The notes beneath the pieces are model-generated. The model saw only the letters and a program-made list of their open reading frames with translations. It was not told the DNA's origin and did not search any database. The position numbers and the translations under genes were made by a program. DNA of 37,722 nt from Oscillospiraceae bacterium (GTDB taxonomy: Bacteria; Bacillota; Clostridia; Oscillospirales; Oscillospiraceae): assembly GCA_031260605.1 (NCBI GenBank), contig JAISLF010000048.1, positions 1 through 37,722 of the forward strand, written 5' to 3'. Below are positions 1 through 8,839 of this stretch, piece by piece (the stretch's first letter is position 1; each line of letters opens with the position of its first letter).

Positions 1-196
1 AAGATTGCTTCTTCTAAAGAAGTCGCCCCTTTTTGGTTACTTTTTCCGGCGAAGCGGAAAAAGTAACCGCCCGCCGCGCAGGCGCTCTGCAACGCGGTGA
101 GGCGAAGCTTCGCCGCAATTACAAACACTGCAACCTGCGCCGCAGGTAACACGCTTGCACCAGAATAAAAGCAGAACCTAAACGGCGAATCCAAAA
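1..196. repeat. Long inverted repeat, left arm
   Basis: The first ~195 bases match the reverse complement of 37240-37432 with only scattered mismatches and small indels. The arm contains a perfect 14-bp hairpin (GGTTACTTTTTCCG at 35-48, CGGAAAAAGTAACC at 55-68, 6-base loop) and a small palindrome CCTGCGCCGCAGG near 135-148. The match starts at base 1, so the repeat may extend beyond the window. No transposase or open frame goes with it. It looks like a dispersed intergenic repeat rather than a mobile element with its own genes. Confidence 0.8.
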
Positions 197-199
197 GAC

Positions 200-600
200 A
201 GCGGGCGACCGGGACGGTCGCCCCTACGGTGTTCCCCGCGAAAAATCCGCCCCGCGACGGCGGGCGGCAGGTTGCCGCCCCTACACCCGCCAAAAATCCG
301 GCGGCAACCGCAACAAGGGACGATGAGGGCATCGTCCCCTACAAACGCAAAGCCCTGAAAAAAGTAAAGTCCCACCAAACACAGCACCCAAGTAAAAGCA
401 AACCCCAAACAGCTAATCCCCAAAACCCCGGGCGACCGAGGACGGTCGCCCCTACGGTGTGTTCCCGCGAAAATTCCGCCCCCCGCGACGGTTGGCGGCA
501 GGCTGCCGCCCCTACACCCGACAAAAAATCTGGTGGCATCCGCAGCAAGGGACATCGGGGACGCCGTCCCCGACAGAAGCGAAACCCTGACAAAGCCCCT
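200..600. repeat. Two diverged tandem copies of a hairpin-rich intergenic unit
   Basis: Two copies of a ~170-230 base unit lie in the same orientation, about 203-370 and 430-600. Each begins with GGGCGACC, a short loop and GGTCGCCC (203-223 and 430-451), continues with a GGCGGCA/TGCCGCC hairpin (262-280 and 494-510) and a third hairpin (GGGACGAT/ATCGTCCC at 317-338; a variant near 549-575). Most hairpins are followed by CCCCTAC. Arms differ between copies but pairing is kept. A related hairpin is found at 37157-37178. The open frames across this stretch are low-complexity and differ between copies, so I treat it as non-coding, REP/MITE-like DNA. Confidence 0.75.
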
Positions 601-701
601 CCCGCAGGGCTTTGCCGCAAACAAATCTCCCAAAGAGTCATTTTCCAAGCTCCGAGTTCATAAGATTTATCGATACAAGTGTTTTTATCGGGAGCTACTT
701 T

Positions 702-1319
702 ATGAACGCAGAGCTGAAGAACTCTATAAAATTATGCGGGACGGTTTGCGCCGCGCCTGCTGCAAATAATAATCCCGGGTTTGGCGGTCTTATCTCGTTC
801 CCACTCGAAATTTCGCGTCTTTCCGGCACGGTTGACAGGCTGAATGTCCACGTCCCGGAGTCGCTTACTGCCGGTCTGTGTCTTGAGGCAGGCGAACGCG
901 TGAGAATTTCAGGTGAGATACGCTCGCAAAACGAGCCGGGGACGAACGGGCGCTCACGCCTTATTATATTCGTGTTTGCGGACGGAATTGAATTTGCAGG
1001 CGCCGATGTGCGCGACGAAAACGAGGTTGAGCTTATCGGCGTTATCTGCAAGGAACCGACCTTTCGCTCGACCCCCTCCGGGCGCAAGATATGCGACGTT
1101 ATGCTTGCGATAAACCGCCCGCGCGGCAAGTCTAACTATCTGCCCGCGATTGCCTGGGGCAGGTGCGCCTACGAGCTGTCTGACTGCCCGGTGGGAACGG
1201 TAATCTCGCTTTACGGACGGCTGCAATCGAGAAAATACATAAAAAAGCACTCGGAAACATTTTCCGAGGAGCGAACCGCGTTTGAAATCTCCGCCATTAC
1301 GGTTGACACGAATATTTAG
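702..1319 (+). CDS. Single-stranded DNA-binding protein homologue (OB fold)
   Basis: The product has 205 residues. The C-terminal half (about 107-200) has the pattern of an SSB-type OB fold: NEVELIGVICKEP, then SGRKICDVMLAINRP, an AIAWGR strand and VGTVISLYGRLQSR. The N-terminal half (1-105) looks like a second, more diverged OB-like domain. This two-part form is common among Clostridia proteins annotated as SSB and differs from canonical Ssb, which has one OB fold and an acidic C-terminal tail; no such tail is seen here. An upstream in-frame ATG exists at 612, but I choose 702 because GGGAG lies about 7 bases before it and the upstream part runs into repeat DNA. It stands alone and ends before a strong hairpin. 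A role in DNA binding is inferred from the fold; whether it acts in replication or repair cannot be seen. Confidence 0.75.
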   Translation: MNAELKNSIKLCGTVCAAPAANNNPGFGGLISFPLEISRLSGTVDRLNVHVPESLTAGLCLEAGERVRISGEIRSQNEPGTNGRSRLIIFVFADGIEFAGADVRDENEVELIGVICKEPTFRSTPSGRKICDVMLAINRPRGKSNYLPAIAWGRCAYELSDCPVGTVISLYGRLQSRKYIKKHSETFSEERTAFEISAITVDTNI

Positions 1320-1361
1320 CGGTGCGGCGGCCGCTTACCGCATAATTACAATACAAAAATA

Positions 1362-1399
1362 CTCAAAACCGGGCGACTCTATTGCCGCCCGGTTTTGAG
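1362..1399. terminator. Hairpin between convergent genes
   Basis: A perfect 14-bp stem, CTCAAAACCGGGCG (1362-1375) with CGCCCGGTTTTGAG (1386-1399), encloses a 10-base loop. It lies between the converging SSB-like and M23 genes. The outer stem is A/T rich, so the arm ends give a short U tract in either direction; it could serve both genes. Confidence 0.7.
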
Positions 1400-1480
1400 C
1401 ATTTAGGAGAGAAGGAAAAAAGCGAAATGCGAATTTGTAATGCCACCGTCTTTTCGGCGGCGCGCCGTCCGACGGGAGAG

Positions 1481-2278
1481 TTATTCCTCGAAAACCGCGC
1501 CAACTATTATGACGCTTGCGGGGTCAACAATCTCGTCCTCAATCGTCATCGCAAAGTGCAGGTGCGAGGCTTCTCCCGCCTCGCCGATTGCCGTATCCCC
1601 GACTGTGCCTACAACAGAGCCGCAGGCTATCTTGTCACCGACCTTGACGGCGGGTTCCTCCGTGAGGTTTGAGTAGTAGGACTTGAGATTAAACCCGTGG
1701 TCAATAACGACTGTTGTGCCTAGCAAATCGTCGCGGTATATCTCGGCAACCGTGCCGTCGGCGCAGGCGACAACCTTTGTTCCCGGCTCCGCCTCAAGGT
1801 CGATTCCGTTGTGTGTACGCCAGTCGCCCATTGTTTTGTTGTAAACCAATGCGGCAATGGAAAACGCACCGGTTATTTTGCCCGGCACCGGCCACATAAA
1901 GGTCAAATCTTCGATGGAGGCTGCGCCCTTTTGCGAGTGTCCGTCGTCCTTTTCCTTGTCCGGCTTTGCCGTCGGCTTAGGCGTTGGTGTCGGTTCAGGA
2001 GTTGGTTCGGGCGTCGGCTCGGGAGTCGGCGGCAGCGTTGTAACAGGCGTAGGCGTTGGTGTGACTCGTCCCCATGTCGCGTCGGAGGGCGGCGGGGTTA
2101 TGACGGGCGGCGTCGCGGTTATCGTGCCCAGGGCGTCTGTATAGTCGTCCTTGCCGTTTGAAAAAAACAGTGCCCAAGCCGATACTCCGATTACCAGCGC
2201 GCACGCCAAAACAACGAGGTAAAACCCGCGTCCTGCGAGAAAGTCGGTTATTTTTTGTCCGGTAGATTTCTTTTTCAT
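1481..2278 (-). CDS. Membrane-anchored M23 (LytM) peptidase, SpoIIQ-like
   Basis: The product has 265 residues: a short cytoplasmic start, one membrane segment at about 19-39, a Pro/Thr-rich linker at 55-106, and a C-terminal LytM/M23 domain from ~127. The zinc and catalytic motifs are intact: H156 and D160 in HNGID, and H239-L-H241 in SHLHFAM. M23 enzymes cut peptide cross-bridges in peptidoglycan. In clostridial SpoIIQ, made in the forespore, this domain is also the channel partner of SpoIIIAH, and unlike the Bacillus protein it can keep the full zinc site. Size, single N-terminal anchor, linker and a sigma-F-like promoter at 2342-2370 all fit SpoIIQ. No spoIIIAH or spoIID gene is next door, so the symbol is withheld. 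GGAGC sits 8 bases before the ATG. A vegetative wall hydrolase is the alternative. Confidence 0.75.
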   Translation of the reverse strand: MKKKSTGQKITDFLAGRGFYLVVLACALVIGVSAWALFFSNGKDDYTDALGTITATPPVITPPPSDATWGRVTPTPTPVTTLPPTPEPTPEPTPEPTPTPKPTAKPDKEKDDGHSQKGAASIEDLTFMWPVPGKITGAFSIAALVYNKTMGDWRTHNGIDLEAEPGTKVVACADGTVAEIYRDDLLGTTVVIDHGFNLKSYYSNLTEEPAVKVGDKIACGSVVGTVGDTAIGEAGEASHLHFAMTIEDEIVDPASVIIVGAVFEE

Positions 2279-2341
2279 ATTAAAAGCTCCGTATTTTTGC
2301 TCGTCGGTATGTATTACGCGCTTTGCGTAATATCTGAGAGT

Positions 2342-2370
2342 ATTATTACCGGATTGTTACCGGCGTATAC
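2342..2370 (-). promoter_or_regulatory. Candidate sigma-F/sigma-G-type promoter for the M23 gene
   Basis: Read on the minus strand, GTATA (2370-2366), a 15-base spacer and GGTAATAAT (2350-2342) fit the forespore consensus GYWTA, ~15-16 bases, GGNNANHHT at every defined position. The start codon is about 64 bases downstream. The link to sporulation is an inference from the motif and the SpoIIQ-like product. Confidence 0.5.
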
Positions 2371-2486
2371 CTGAACCGGAGATTTTTTTGCAACACTGTT
2401 ACGAAGCGAGAGGGTTTTGTACGGTTTATCCGCACTGCGGGAGAACAGACACCATATTATGGAAACCGACTGCGCGGTAAAAACAC

Positions 2487-2515
2487 TTGCAAATCGCCCC
2501 GACATATGCTATATT
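2487..2515 (+). promoter_or_regulatory. Sigma-A promoter of the tRNA-Pro gene
   Basis: TTGCAA (2487-2492), 17 bases, TATATT (2510-2515). Transcription would begin near 2522, about 13 bases before the mature tRNA. Confidence 0.75.
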
Positions 2516-2534
2516 GGTTAAGCAAATATTTTTT

Positions 2535-2610
2535 CCGGGTGTGGCGCAGTTGGTAGCGCGCTTGACTGGGGGTCAAGAGGCCGCAGGTTCAAGTCCTGTC
2601 ACTCGGACCA
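2535..2610 (+). tRNA. tRNA-Pro (anticodon GGG)
   Basis: A complete 76-base cloverleaf can be drawn. Acceptor arm CCGGGTG (2535-2541) pairs with CACTCGG, followed by discriminator A and an encoded CCA end (2608-2610). The D stem is GCGC/GCGC. The anticodon stem is CTTGA/TCAAG with loop CTGGGGG, placing GGG at positions 34-36, which reads CCC and CCU proline codons. The T arm is GCAGG-TTCAAGT-CCTGT. It is a single gene with its own promoter and terminator. Confidence 0.97.
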
Positions 2611-2615
2611 AACTT

Positions 2616-2668
2616 GAAAACCATCTATGGATAACGGATCTTCCGTTCCATAGATGGTTTTCTTTTTT
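2616..2668 (+). terminator. Rho-independent terminator of the tRNA gene
   Basis: GAAAACCATCTATGGA (2616-2631) pairs perfectly with TCCATAGATGGTTTTC (2647-2662); an inner ACGGA/TCCGT stem extends it, and a run of T (2663-2668) follows. Confidence 0.93.
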
Positions 2669-2771
2669 GCACCATAACGCCCTGCAGCACCCTGCCCCAC
2701 CTCACCCCATATTTTATTCCCCAAACCCAAGCCGGGCAGTTAAATTACACGCTCCCTTTTATAAATTTGGG

Positions 2772-2800
2772 TTGCATTTCGTGGATATATGTGGTATGCT
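2772..2800 (+). promoter_or_regulatory. Promoter of the SLH protease gene
   Basis: TTGCAT (2772-2777), 17 bases, TATGCT (2795-2800). Predicted start of transcription is near 2807, which gives a leader of about 90 bases. Confidence 0.65.
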
Positions 2801-2810
2801 AATCTAAAAA

Positions 2811-2878
2811 GTAGCGTAAATTTCACTTCGGCTAAACCTCCGGCTAACTGAGGCGGCGATTGAATAATCCGCAGCTAC
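2811..2878 (+). promoter_or_regulatory. Structured 5' leader of the protease mRNA
   Basis: GTAGC (2811-2815) can pair with GCTAC (2874-2878) and close a ~68-base domain. Inside are repeated CGGCTAA motifs, a possible CCTC/GAGG pairing (2837-2840 with 2850-2853) and a competing GCGG/CCGC hairpin (2853-2856 with 2869-2872). The domain ends just before the ribosome-binding site AAGGGA (2881-2886). I do not recognise a known riboswitch class. It may be a translational control element or only incidental structure. Confidence 0.3.
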
Positions 2879-2896
2879 AAAAGGGAACATATCCAT

Positions 2897-5800
2897 ATGC
2901 ATATTAAAACACATAAGTCCGTCAGATTTATTGCGCTGCTTCTCGCGCTTGTGCTCTTGCTGACGCTGGTTCCGGGCGGAATGCTTACAGCCGGCGCGGC
3001 AGAGAACGAAGATAACGCCGTCGTCATAATACCTGAGGAGGAATTCGCCGGGCTATATGATATATATGAGCCGGAAATTAACCCCGACTATATCCGCTGG
3101 CAAAACGGCGAGGACTTCGGCGGACTTATTCCGGAGCAATATCTCAACGAACGCTCCCCGATAAACACACTGCCGCGCGGACTGCGGTTTGCGTCTGCCG
3201 CTGCGGCAAAATATGATCCTCGCGCGGAAGCGGCGGCAAATAACGCGCTCACTCCGGCGAGAAACCAAGGCTCCTTCGGCACCTGCTGGGCTTTTTCAGC
3301 TATCGGCGCGCTGGAGGCTTTTATTGAAAAAAACAGCGTAGGCGATACAAATCCGGACCTTTCCGAAATGCATTTGGCGTTTGCCACAAGCAGAAAAAAC
3401 GCTGTCGCCAATGATAACCCGTACGGAATGCGTGATAACGCTAACGACGGCGGAAACACCAATTATGCCGCCGCATATTTCACGCGGCAGGTCATGAGCG
3501 GCACCGTTCTGGAATCCAGCGATGTGTATTCAACCGCGTCCGTAACCCGCGCCTTGTCTGTCAGCCAGTCCGCACCCAAAGCAGGACTTGTTACCGGAAT
3601 TGTTCGCCTGCCGGATTTATCCTCGGGGACTCCCGGAAGCGAAGTGTCGCACACCTACATTAACGCGGTTAAGTCGCTTATTGAAAGCTACGGCGCGACA
3701 ACTGTTTCGTACTATTCGGATCAGACAACCTCTGAGGTTGTCGGCGGCGGATACAATAAGATACTCGGCTCAAGCCAAGGATACGACAACCAATATTCGT
3801 ATTACACGACAAACACCAGTTCCAACCACGGCGTGCTTATCGTCGGCTGGGACGACGACTTTTCTGTTGATAATTTCATCGGAACACAGCCTGCCGGAAA
3901 CGGCGCGTGGCTGATAAAGAACAGCTGGAGCGGCACGCCTTCGCACGACGGCGGATATACCTCCGGCAGCTATACCTCGTATTTCTGGATGTCCTACTAC
4001 ACCCCTATCGGCGGAGTTTGGGCTGTTACGGGATATGACGGCAGCTTTGCTGACGCGATATATGACTATACGCCGAAGTACACCGGCGGATACGGCGCAT
4101 ATGGCGTAGCAACAACGACAGCGTACAGCGCCAATATATTTGACACGCAGTCAACAGCTACGGCGCTGAAAAAAGTGCAGTTCTACAATCCTAACGGCGC
4201 CGCGCAGTATGACGTTTATGTCGCGGTGGGCGACACAACTGCTGTTTCGAACAGCGCACTTTTGTCGCAGGCTGTCAGCGGCGGCGTTAAAGCGTCCGTG
4301 AGTACGTCGTACGACGGGTATTATACTGCCGACCTCGGAAATATTGCACTCGGAGCAAACAAAACCTTTGCGATTGTATTAAAGGTAACTATTGCGTACG
4401 GCGCTAACGGCAGTGAGTGGGGCGCAAGATACACCTACACTTCAACGGGACAAACAACAGCAGGCAGCGGCTACGGCTATTACTCCGCAAACGGCGCAAC
4501 ATGGTCCGGCGGAGCTGAAAACATGGCAAGCGCTATCCGCGCCATTGTTGCTGACAGCAGCAGCGACCCGGCAAACCGCAAGGGGCAAACATGGCCGGCA
4601 CGCGTCGGCGATACAACTGCACCGGTGGCAGCCCTGCAATCGCCGACCGGGACGCTCAGCACTATGGCAGGCGGAAGCCTTGTGTTGTCGTTCAGCGAAA
4701 CCGTGACGGCTGTTGAGGGTACGCAAATATCCGTATATGCAGTCAACAAGGTGTATAACTACGACGACAGCAATAACGCAGTTCCTTCAGGCAGCGGAGG
4801 CGGCAGCATATTAACATGCACTATAACCACAAGCAATGTTAACGTAAGCGGCACCGGCGCAGGCTGCACCGCAACTATTCCGTTTTCTTCGTTTATTAGC
4901 GGGGTAACACTGGAAGACTTTAATACCGCTTACAGCAATACTGACAGTTGGCGGTCATACACCGTTTATGCCGAGCCGGGGGCGTTTACTGACCTTGCGG
5001 GGAATCCGCTTAACCTGAGCGGAGGATATTTCAGCAACCCGACGCGGTACAGAATCGGCAGCACGTCCTTCTTCTCAAAGATGACCAAGGCGCCGTTAAT
5101 TAAAACCATAACGCCCGCAAATTCGGCAACGGACGTGCCCGTATCCGGAAATATTGTGCTGACCTTCAAAAACAACTCAACCAACTATGATGATTCAGAC
5201 AAGCAGATGGACAAATTAACGGCAGGCACCATTTCGCTGACTGCCTCCGGACACGATACGGTGACAATAACCACAACCCCGGCAATGTGGTCCGCAGACG
5301 GCACAACACTCACCGCGCCATACGCGGGACTTGACGGAAGCACGCAATATACGGTAAATGCAAGCGGAGTTGCAGACCCCGACGGCAATGTATTGGCGGC
5401 GAACAGCGCAAATACATTTACAACGGAGTATGTTGAGCCGCCTCCCGCAACGCTAATCTCGGCGGCGGCGCTGACGGTCACCGCGCCGGTTGCGCTTGCA
5501 ACGCCGAGCGCGGCGGTCACGGAAAACAGCGCTCAGTTCAGCGCAGCGGCGGCGTGGAACGGCAGCCCCGCGACCTTCGCCTACAGCACGGCGTACACCG
5601 TCACCGTGACGCTGACGGCAATCGGCAACACAACCTTTACGGGTGGGTTTACGAACACAGCCGCCGTTGCGGGCTTCACAATTAACGGCAACGCGCCGAC
5701 GTTTGTCAGCAACAACGGTACGACGCTGGTATTGTCGTACACCTTCGCGGCGACGGAGATAGAGCCAACGCCGCCCCCGACACCCACACCTACGCCAACA

Positions 5801-6523
5801 CCTACACCGACGCCTACCCCAACACCTACTCCCACACCTACTCCCACGCCTACACCCACGCCTACTCCCACGCCCACACCTACTCCCACGCCTACACCTA
5901 CCCCGACGCCTACTCCGACGCCGACGCCTACTCCGACGCCAACGCCTACTCCAACACCTGCCCCGAAAGGCGATTTGCCGTTCACTGATGTTGGGAAAGA
6001 CGACTGGTTCTACAACGCCGTTACTTACGCGTACAACAACCACCTTTTCTCCGGAATATCCGATACCATATTCGCCCCGAACGGCACGATGACGCGCGCT
6101 ATGCTGGTTACGGTACTATACAGCTACGACAAGCCGCCGAAATCCACCGCGGCAAACCCGTTCTCGGATGTGCCTGACGACGCGTGGTATGCAAACGCTG
6201 TAATTTGGGCGGCGGACAACTCAATTGTCGCCGGAATCGGAGAGGGTCAGTTCGCGCCGAATAACAACATCACGCGCGAGCAGGTCGCTGCGATTCTATA
6301 CCGCTTTGCAAAGGACTACAAGGGCTTTGATGTGAGCAATACATCGGAGCTTGCCTTTAATGACAATGACGACATTGCCGTGTACGCGCAAAACGCGGTA
6401 AAGTGGTGCGTTGCAAATAAGATTATCACCGGAATGGACGGGAACCGTTTTGAACCACTGGGTAGCGCAACCCGTGCGCAAGTTGCCGCGATGATGCAGC
6501 GGTTTACGGCTGCTTTCCGCTGA
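2897..6523 (+). CDS. Secreted papain-family (C1A) protease with lectin-like, Ig-like and SLH domains
   Basis: The product has 1208 residues and a signal peptide (1 to ~35). A C1A peptidase domain follows (about 115-375) with the oxyanion Gln124 and catalytic Cys130 in [11 protein letters not shown], His311 in [12 protein letters not shown] and Asn342 in IKNSWS, so it should be active. Residues ~390-515 resemble the lectin-like domain that follows bacterial C1 peptidases. Ig-like segments (about 570-850, including a Big_5-type repeat starting [16 protein letters not shown]) and an Ala/Thr-rich region come next. A long Thr-Pro linker (about 957-1022) leads to three C-terminal SLH motifs (from ~1027), which bind pyruvylated wall polymers. 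It likely degrades extracellular protein at the cell surface. AAGGGA about 10 bases before the ATG is the likely ribosome site. The gene has its own promoter and terminator. Confidence 0.9.
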   Translation: MHIKTHKSVRFIALLLALVLLLTLVPGGMLTAGAAENEDNAVVIIPEEEFAGLYDIYEPEINPDYIRWQNGEDFGGLIPEQYLNERSPINTLPRGLRFASAAAAKYDPRAEAAANNALTPARNQGSFGTCWAFSAIGALEAFIEKNSVGDTNPDLSEMHLAFATSRKNAVANDNPYGMRDNANDGGNTNYAAAYFTRQVMSGTVLESSDVYSTASVTRALSVSQSAPKAGLVTGIVRLPDLSSGTPGSEVSHTYINAVKSLIESYGATTVSYYSDQTTSEVVGGGYNKILGSSQGYDNQYSYYTTNTSSNHGVLIVGWDDDFSVDNFIGTQPAGNGAWLIKNSWSGTPSHDGGYTSGSYTSYFWMSYYTPIGGVWAVTGYDGSFADAIYDYTPKYTGGYGAYGVATTTAYSANIFDTQSTATALKKVQFYNPNGAAQYDVYVAVGDTTAVSNSALLSQAVSGGVKASVSTSYDGYYTADLGNIALGANKTFAIVLKVTIAYGANGSEWGARYTYTSTGQTTAGSGYGYYSANGATWSGGAENMASAIRAIVADSSSDPANRKGQTWPARVGDTTAPVAALQSPTGTLSTMAGGSLVLSFSETVTAVEGTQISVYAVNKVYNYDDSNNAVPSGSGGGSILTCTITTSNVNVSGTGAGCTATIPFSSFISGVTLEDFNTAYSNTDSWRSYTVYAEPGAFTDLAGNPLNLSGGYFSNPTRYRIGSTSFFSKMTKAPLIKTITPANSATDVPVSGNIVLTFKNNSTNYDDSDKQMDKLTAGTISLTASGHDTVTITTTPAMWSADGTTLTAPYAGLDGSTQYTVNASGVADPDGNVLAANSANTFTTEYVEPPPATLISAAALTVTAPVALATPSAAVTENSAQFSAAAAWNGSPATFAYSTAYTVTVTLTAIGNTTFTGGFTNTAAVAGFTINGNAPTFVSNNGTTLVLSYTFAATEIEPTPPPTPTPTPTPTPTPTPTPTPTPTPTPTPTPTPTPTPTPTPTPTPTPTPTPTPTPTPTPTPTPAPKGDLPFTDVGKDDWFYNAVTYAYNNHLFSGISDTIFAPNGTMTRAMLVTVLYSYDKPPKSTAANPFSDVPDDAWYANAVIWAADNSIVAGIGEGQFAPNNNITREQVAAILYRFAKDYKGFDVSNTSELAFNDNDDIAVYAQNAVKWCVANKIITGMDGNRFEPLGSATRAQVAAMMQRFTAAFR
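5767..5961 (+). repeat. Thr-Pro codon microsatellite inside the protease gene
   Basis: About 195 bases of repeating six-base units of the form CCN-ACN encode an almost unbroken Pro-Thr linker. Third positions vary (A, C, G, T), so the protein pattern is more regular than the DNA. It is an extended spacer between the catalytic/Ig part and the SLH anchor. Such arrays can change length by slippage in steps of two residues without a frameshift. Confidence 0.9.
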
Positions 6524-6550
6524 TAGCATATGCGCTTAATACGGTAAAAA

Positions 6551-6597
6551 GCAAAGCCCTGCCCCTCGGAACTATCCGCGGGGCAGGGCTTGCTTTT
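6551..6597 (+). terminator. Terminator after the protease gene
   Basis: GCAAAGCCCTGCCCC (6551-6565) pairs with GGGGCAGGGCTTGC (6580-6593) with one unpaired A; an inner CGGA/TCCG stem extends it, and TTTT follows. Confidence 0.9.
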
Positions 6598-6714
6598 GTC
6601 AGAGCGTTGCCGCCAAAGCGGTGACCACATATTTTTTTCAGCACGATTAAATCCTTTTTGAGCACTTTTACGTTAATATAAACAGATGAGTAAATTCTTC
6701 AAAGCGAGGTGAAA

Positions 6715-7254
6715 ATGCCTGACGACAGCAAACTCATACGTCTTATTAAGCAAGGCGACAAGCAAGCGTTTGACACCTTGGTAAGGCGGCATTATCCGAA
6801 CATTCTCGCCTTTTGCTGCCGCAGAATCGGCAACCGTGCAACCGCCGAGGATTTGACGCAGGACGTTTTTCTAAAGCTCGTCGCCGCTATATACAAGTAC
6901 CGCGCTGTCGGAAAGTTCAGCAATTTTCTTTTTACCATCGCCGCGAACACCTGCAATGACTTTTTCAGGAAGAAAACACCGGCGCTGTCCGGCGACGATA
7001 TTGAAGAACAGGCGGACAGCGGCGGCTCTCCCGAGGATACACTCATCGGAGGCGAGCAGGCGAAGCAGCTTTACTCTCAGCTGCGTGCGCTGCCTGATAT
7101 GCAGCGCGAGGCGCTGATTTTACACTACTTCCACGGACTAAAGGCAAAGGACATTGCCGAAATACAGGGTGTTGTGCCGGCAACCGCGAAATCACGCATT
7201 AAACAGGGGCTGGATAAGCTGCGCAAGGCGTATAAGGAGGATATGGGATTATGA
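6715..7254 (+). CDS. ECF-type RNA polymerase sigma factor
   Basis: The product has 179 residues. Region 2 (about 20-85) has the typical LVRRHYPNILAFCCRRI, the AEDLTQDVFLKL helix and the aromatic-rich FSNFLFTIAANTCNDFFR segment. Region 4 (about 115-170) has MQREALILHYFHGLKAKDIAEIQ and the DNA-recognition helix near AKSRIKQGLDKLR. A GTG at 6709 is in frame, but it would overlap the ribosome site GAGG (6706-6709), so the ATG at 6715 is preferred. The gene overlaps the next one by four bases (ATGA), so the two are translationally coupled. No zinc-finger anti-sigma gene is visible; the downstream membrane protein may take that part. It probably controls this operon in response to envelope stress. 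Confidence 0.93.
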   Translation: MPDDSKLIRLIKQGDKQAFDTLVRRHYPNILAFCCRRIGNRATAEDLTQDVFLKLVAAIYKYRAVGKFSNFLFTIAANTCNDFFRKKTPALSGDDIEEQADSGGSPEDTLIGGEQAKQLYSQLRALPDMQREALILHYFHGLKAKDIAEIQGVVPATAKSRIKQGLDKLRKAYKEDMGL

Positions 7255-7982
7255 ATAAATTCGGAGAAAGCATTGTTCCGGACGAAAACCGGATAGAGCA
7301 AATCATTACAGAGGGGCAAAGGTATATGGACAGCCACGTTCCGCAAAGAACGCCGCGGCTTGTTCTACTGGTACAGCAGCTGCGGTATATTTCGCCGCTT
7401 TTGTGGGTTACGCAGCTTCTCGCGCTTGTGCTTCTCGTTATTAATGTGTCAACCCGAGCAGTCGGCGTTGCCGCCGCAAGGGAGATTCTTTTTGCCGCCG
7501 CGCCGCTTATTTCCCTATTCGCGGTTCCTGAACTATTTAAGGACATTTGCCGCGATATGTCGGAGCTTGAAAACGTGTGCAAGAACAGTGGAAGCCGGAT
7601 ACTTACCATGCGCCTTATAATTGTCGGCGGCATAAACATCTCGGTTCTCACGCTGCTTACGGCGGTCGTCTCCGGAAGCTGGGGTGTTAGCTTCGCGGCG
7701 CTGATACTCTACGCGCTTGTGCCGTTTAACTGCCTGTGCATATTAAACCTGCTTGCGTTCCGCCTGTTTCGGATTAGGAGCAGAAGCGGCGCGGCGGCGC
7801 TGTCAGTGCTGTCCGCCGCCGCCGTCCTTTACCTGCCGGCGCAAACGGGCGTGCTCGCAAAGATTAGCGAACGTCTCTGGGGCGGCATTTTTATTGCAAC
7901 GCTGCTGATTCTTATTTGGCAGGTGCTTAGGATACTCAGAGCAGCAAAATCACAGGGGGTGCTTTTATGGAACTCGAAATAA
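7251..7982 (+). CDS. Six-helix membrane protein between sigma factor and ABC genes
   Basis: The product has 243 residues. About 45 N-terminal residues are hydrophilic and likely cytoplasmic, followed by six hydrophobic segments near 47-66, 79-97, 121-142, 144-172, 180-200 and 209-229. No enzymatic motif is recognised. It overlaps the sigma gene by four bases and the ATPase gene by 16, behind the strong site AAGGAGG. In this position Clostridia often encode the membrane partner that holds the ECF sigma factor, or an accessory ABC membrane subunit. Both ideas rest on context. The soluble N-terminus lacks the HXXXCXXC zinc motif of classic anti-sigma factors. Confidence 0.7.
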   Translation: MNKFGESIVPDENRIEQIITEGQRYMDSHVPQRTPRLVLLVQQLRYISPLLWVTQLLALVLLVINVSTRAVGVAAAREILFAAAPLISLFAVPELFKDICRDMSELENVCKNSGSRILTMRLIIVGGINISVLTLLTAVVSGSWGVSFAALILYALVPFNCLCILNLLAFRLFRIRSRSGAAALSVLSAAAVLYLPAQTGVLAKISERLWGGIFIATLLILIWQVLRILRAAKSQGVLLWNSK

Positions 7983-8839
7983 ACAGGCTTACAAAAAGCT
8001 ACGGACACAAAACAGCGGTTGACAGCTTTTCAGCAGCCTTTACCGACGGTATTTACGCCCTGCTCGGCGCTAACGGCTCGGGCAAAACAACGCTCATGCG
8101 AATGGTGTGCGGTTTGCTGAAGCCGACTGCCGGAGAGGTGCTGCTTGACGGCACGCCTATCTCGGAGGCGGGCGAGAGTTATCGTGAGCTTTTGGGGTAT
8201 CTGCCGCAAAACTTCGGTTACTACCCAAACTTCACGGGGTGGGATTTTATGATGTACCTTGCGGCGCTAAAGGGACTGCCGAAATTTTCGGCGGAAGAGC
8301 GCTGCGCGGAATTGCTGGATTTAGTCGGTCTGCATGGCGAGAGACAACGAAAGCTGAAAACATATTCGGGCGGTATGCTCCAGAGAATCGGCGTTGCACA
8401 GTCGCTGATAAACAACCCGAAAATCCTGATACTCGACGAACCCACCGCAGGGCTTGACCCAAAGGAACGCGCAAAATTCCGCAACATCATCAGCGGTCTG
8501 TCCTCCGGTCGGATTGTTATTCTCTCAACGCACATTGTGTCCGATGTTGAGTACATTGCGGACACCGTGATGATTATGAAGAACGGTCAGCTTGCGCTGC
8601 AAAACAGCAGCGCGCATATCTGCGACGCAATTGACGGCTGTGTGTGGCGCTGCGCTGTGCCGGACGAGCGTGTAGCGGAGGTATCGACGCGGTATGTAGT
8701 GAGCAATCTGCGGCACACCGAAAGCGAGGTTGAAATGCGTATTATTTCAGCAGCAAAGCCCTTTGGCAACGCCGTTGCGGTCACACCGAATTTAGAGGAT
8801 TTGTACCTGTACTTTTTCAGGGAGGCGCAAGCGAAATGA
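7967..8839 (+). CDS. ABC transporter ATP-binding protein
   Basis: The product has 290 residues. Walker A is GANGSGKT (34-41), the Q-loop is Gln81 in YLPQNFGYYP, the signature is YSGGMLQR (133-140), Walker B is ILILDEPTAGLD (153-164) and the switch His lies in STHIVSD. The last ~75 residues form an extra domain as in many exporter ATPases. With the following permease it makes an ABC-2 type exporter, like those for bacitracin-type peptides, lantibiotics or sodium. The substrate is unknown. GGGGGTG precedes the ATG, inside the end of the upstream gene. Confidence 0.93.
   Translation: MELEINRLTKSYGHKTAVDSFSAAFTDGIYALLGANGSGKTTLMRMVCGLLKPTAGEVLLDGTPISEAGESYRELLGYLPQNFGYYPNFTGWDFMMYLAALKGLPKFSAEERCAELLDLVGLHGERQRKLKTYSGGMLQRIGVAQSLINNPKILILDEPTAGLDPKERAKFRNIISGLSSGRIVILSTHIVSDVEYIADTVMIMKNGQLALQNSSAHICDAIDGCVWRCAVPDERVAEVSTRYVVSNLRHTESEVEMRIISAAKPFGNAVAVTPNLEDLYLYFFREAQAK

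Noticed and set aside
178-663. Open frames of 144-156 residues on both strands in the left intergenic region
   Set aside because: They run through hairpin repeats, are rich in Gly/Arg/Pro, have no ribosome site or domain, and the same repeat copies read differently in each frame.
2487-2807. Open frame of 106 residues on the plus strand
   Set aside because: It overlaps the tRNA-Pro gene and its terminator.
5767-5961. CRISPR-like array
   Set aside because: Units are six bases with no spacers; it is a coding microsatellite. No CRISPR array or cas gene is present elsewhere in the window.
5453-6043. Minus-strand open frames with Val-Gly or Arg-rich repeats
   Set aside because: They are the complement of the Thr-Pro codon array in the protease gene.
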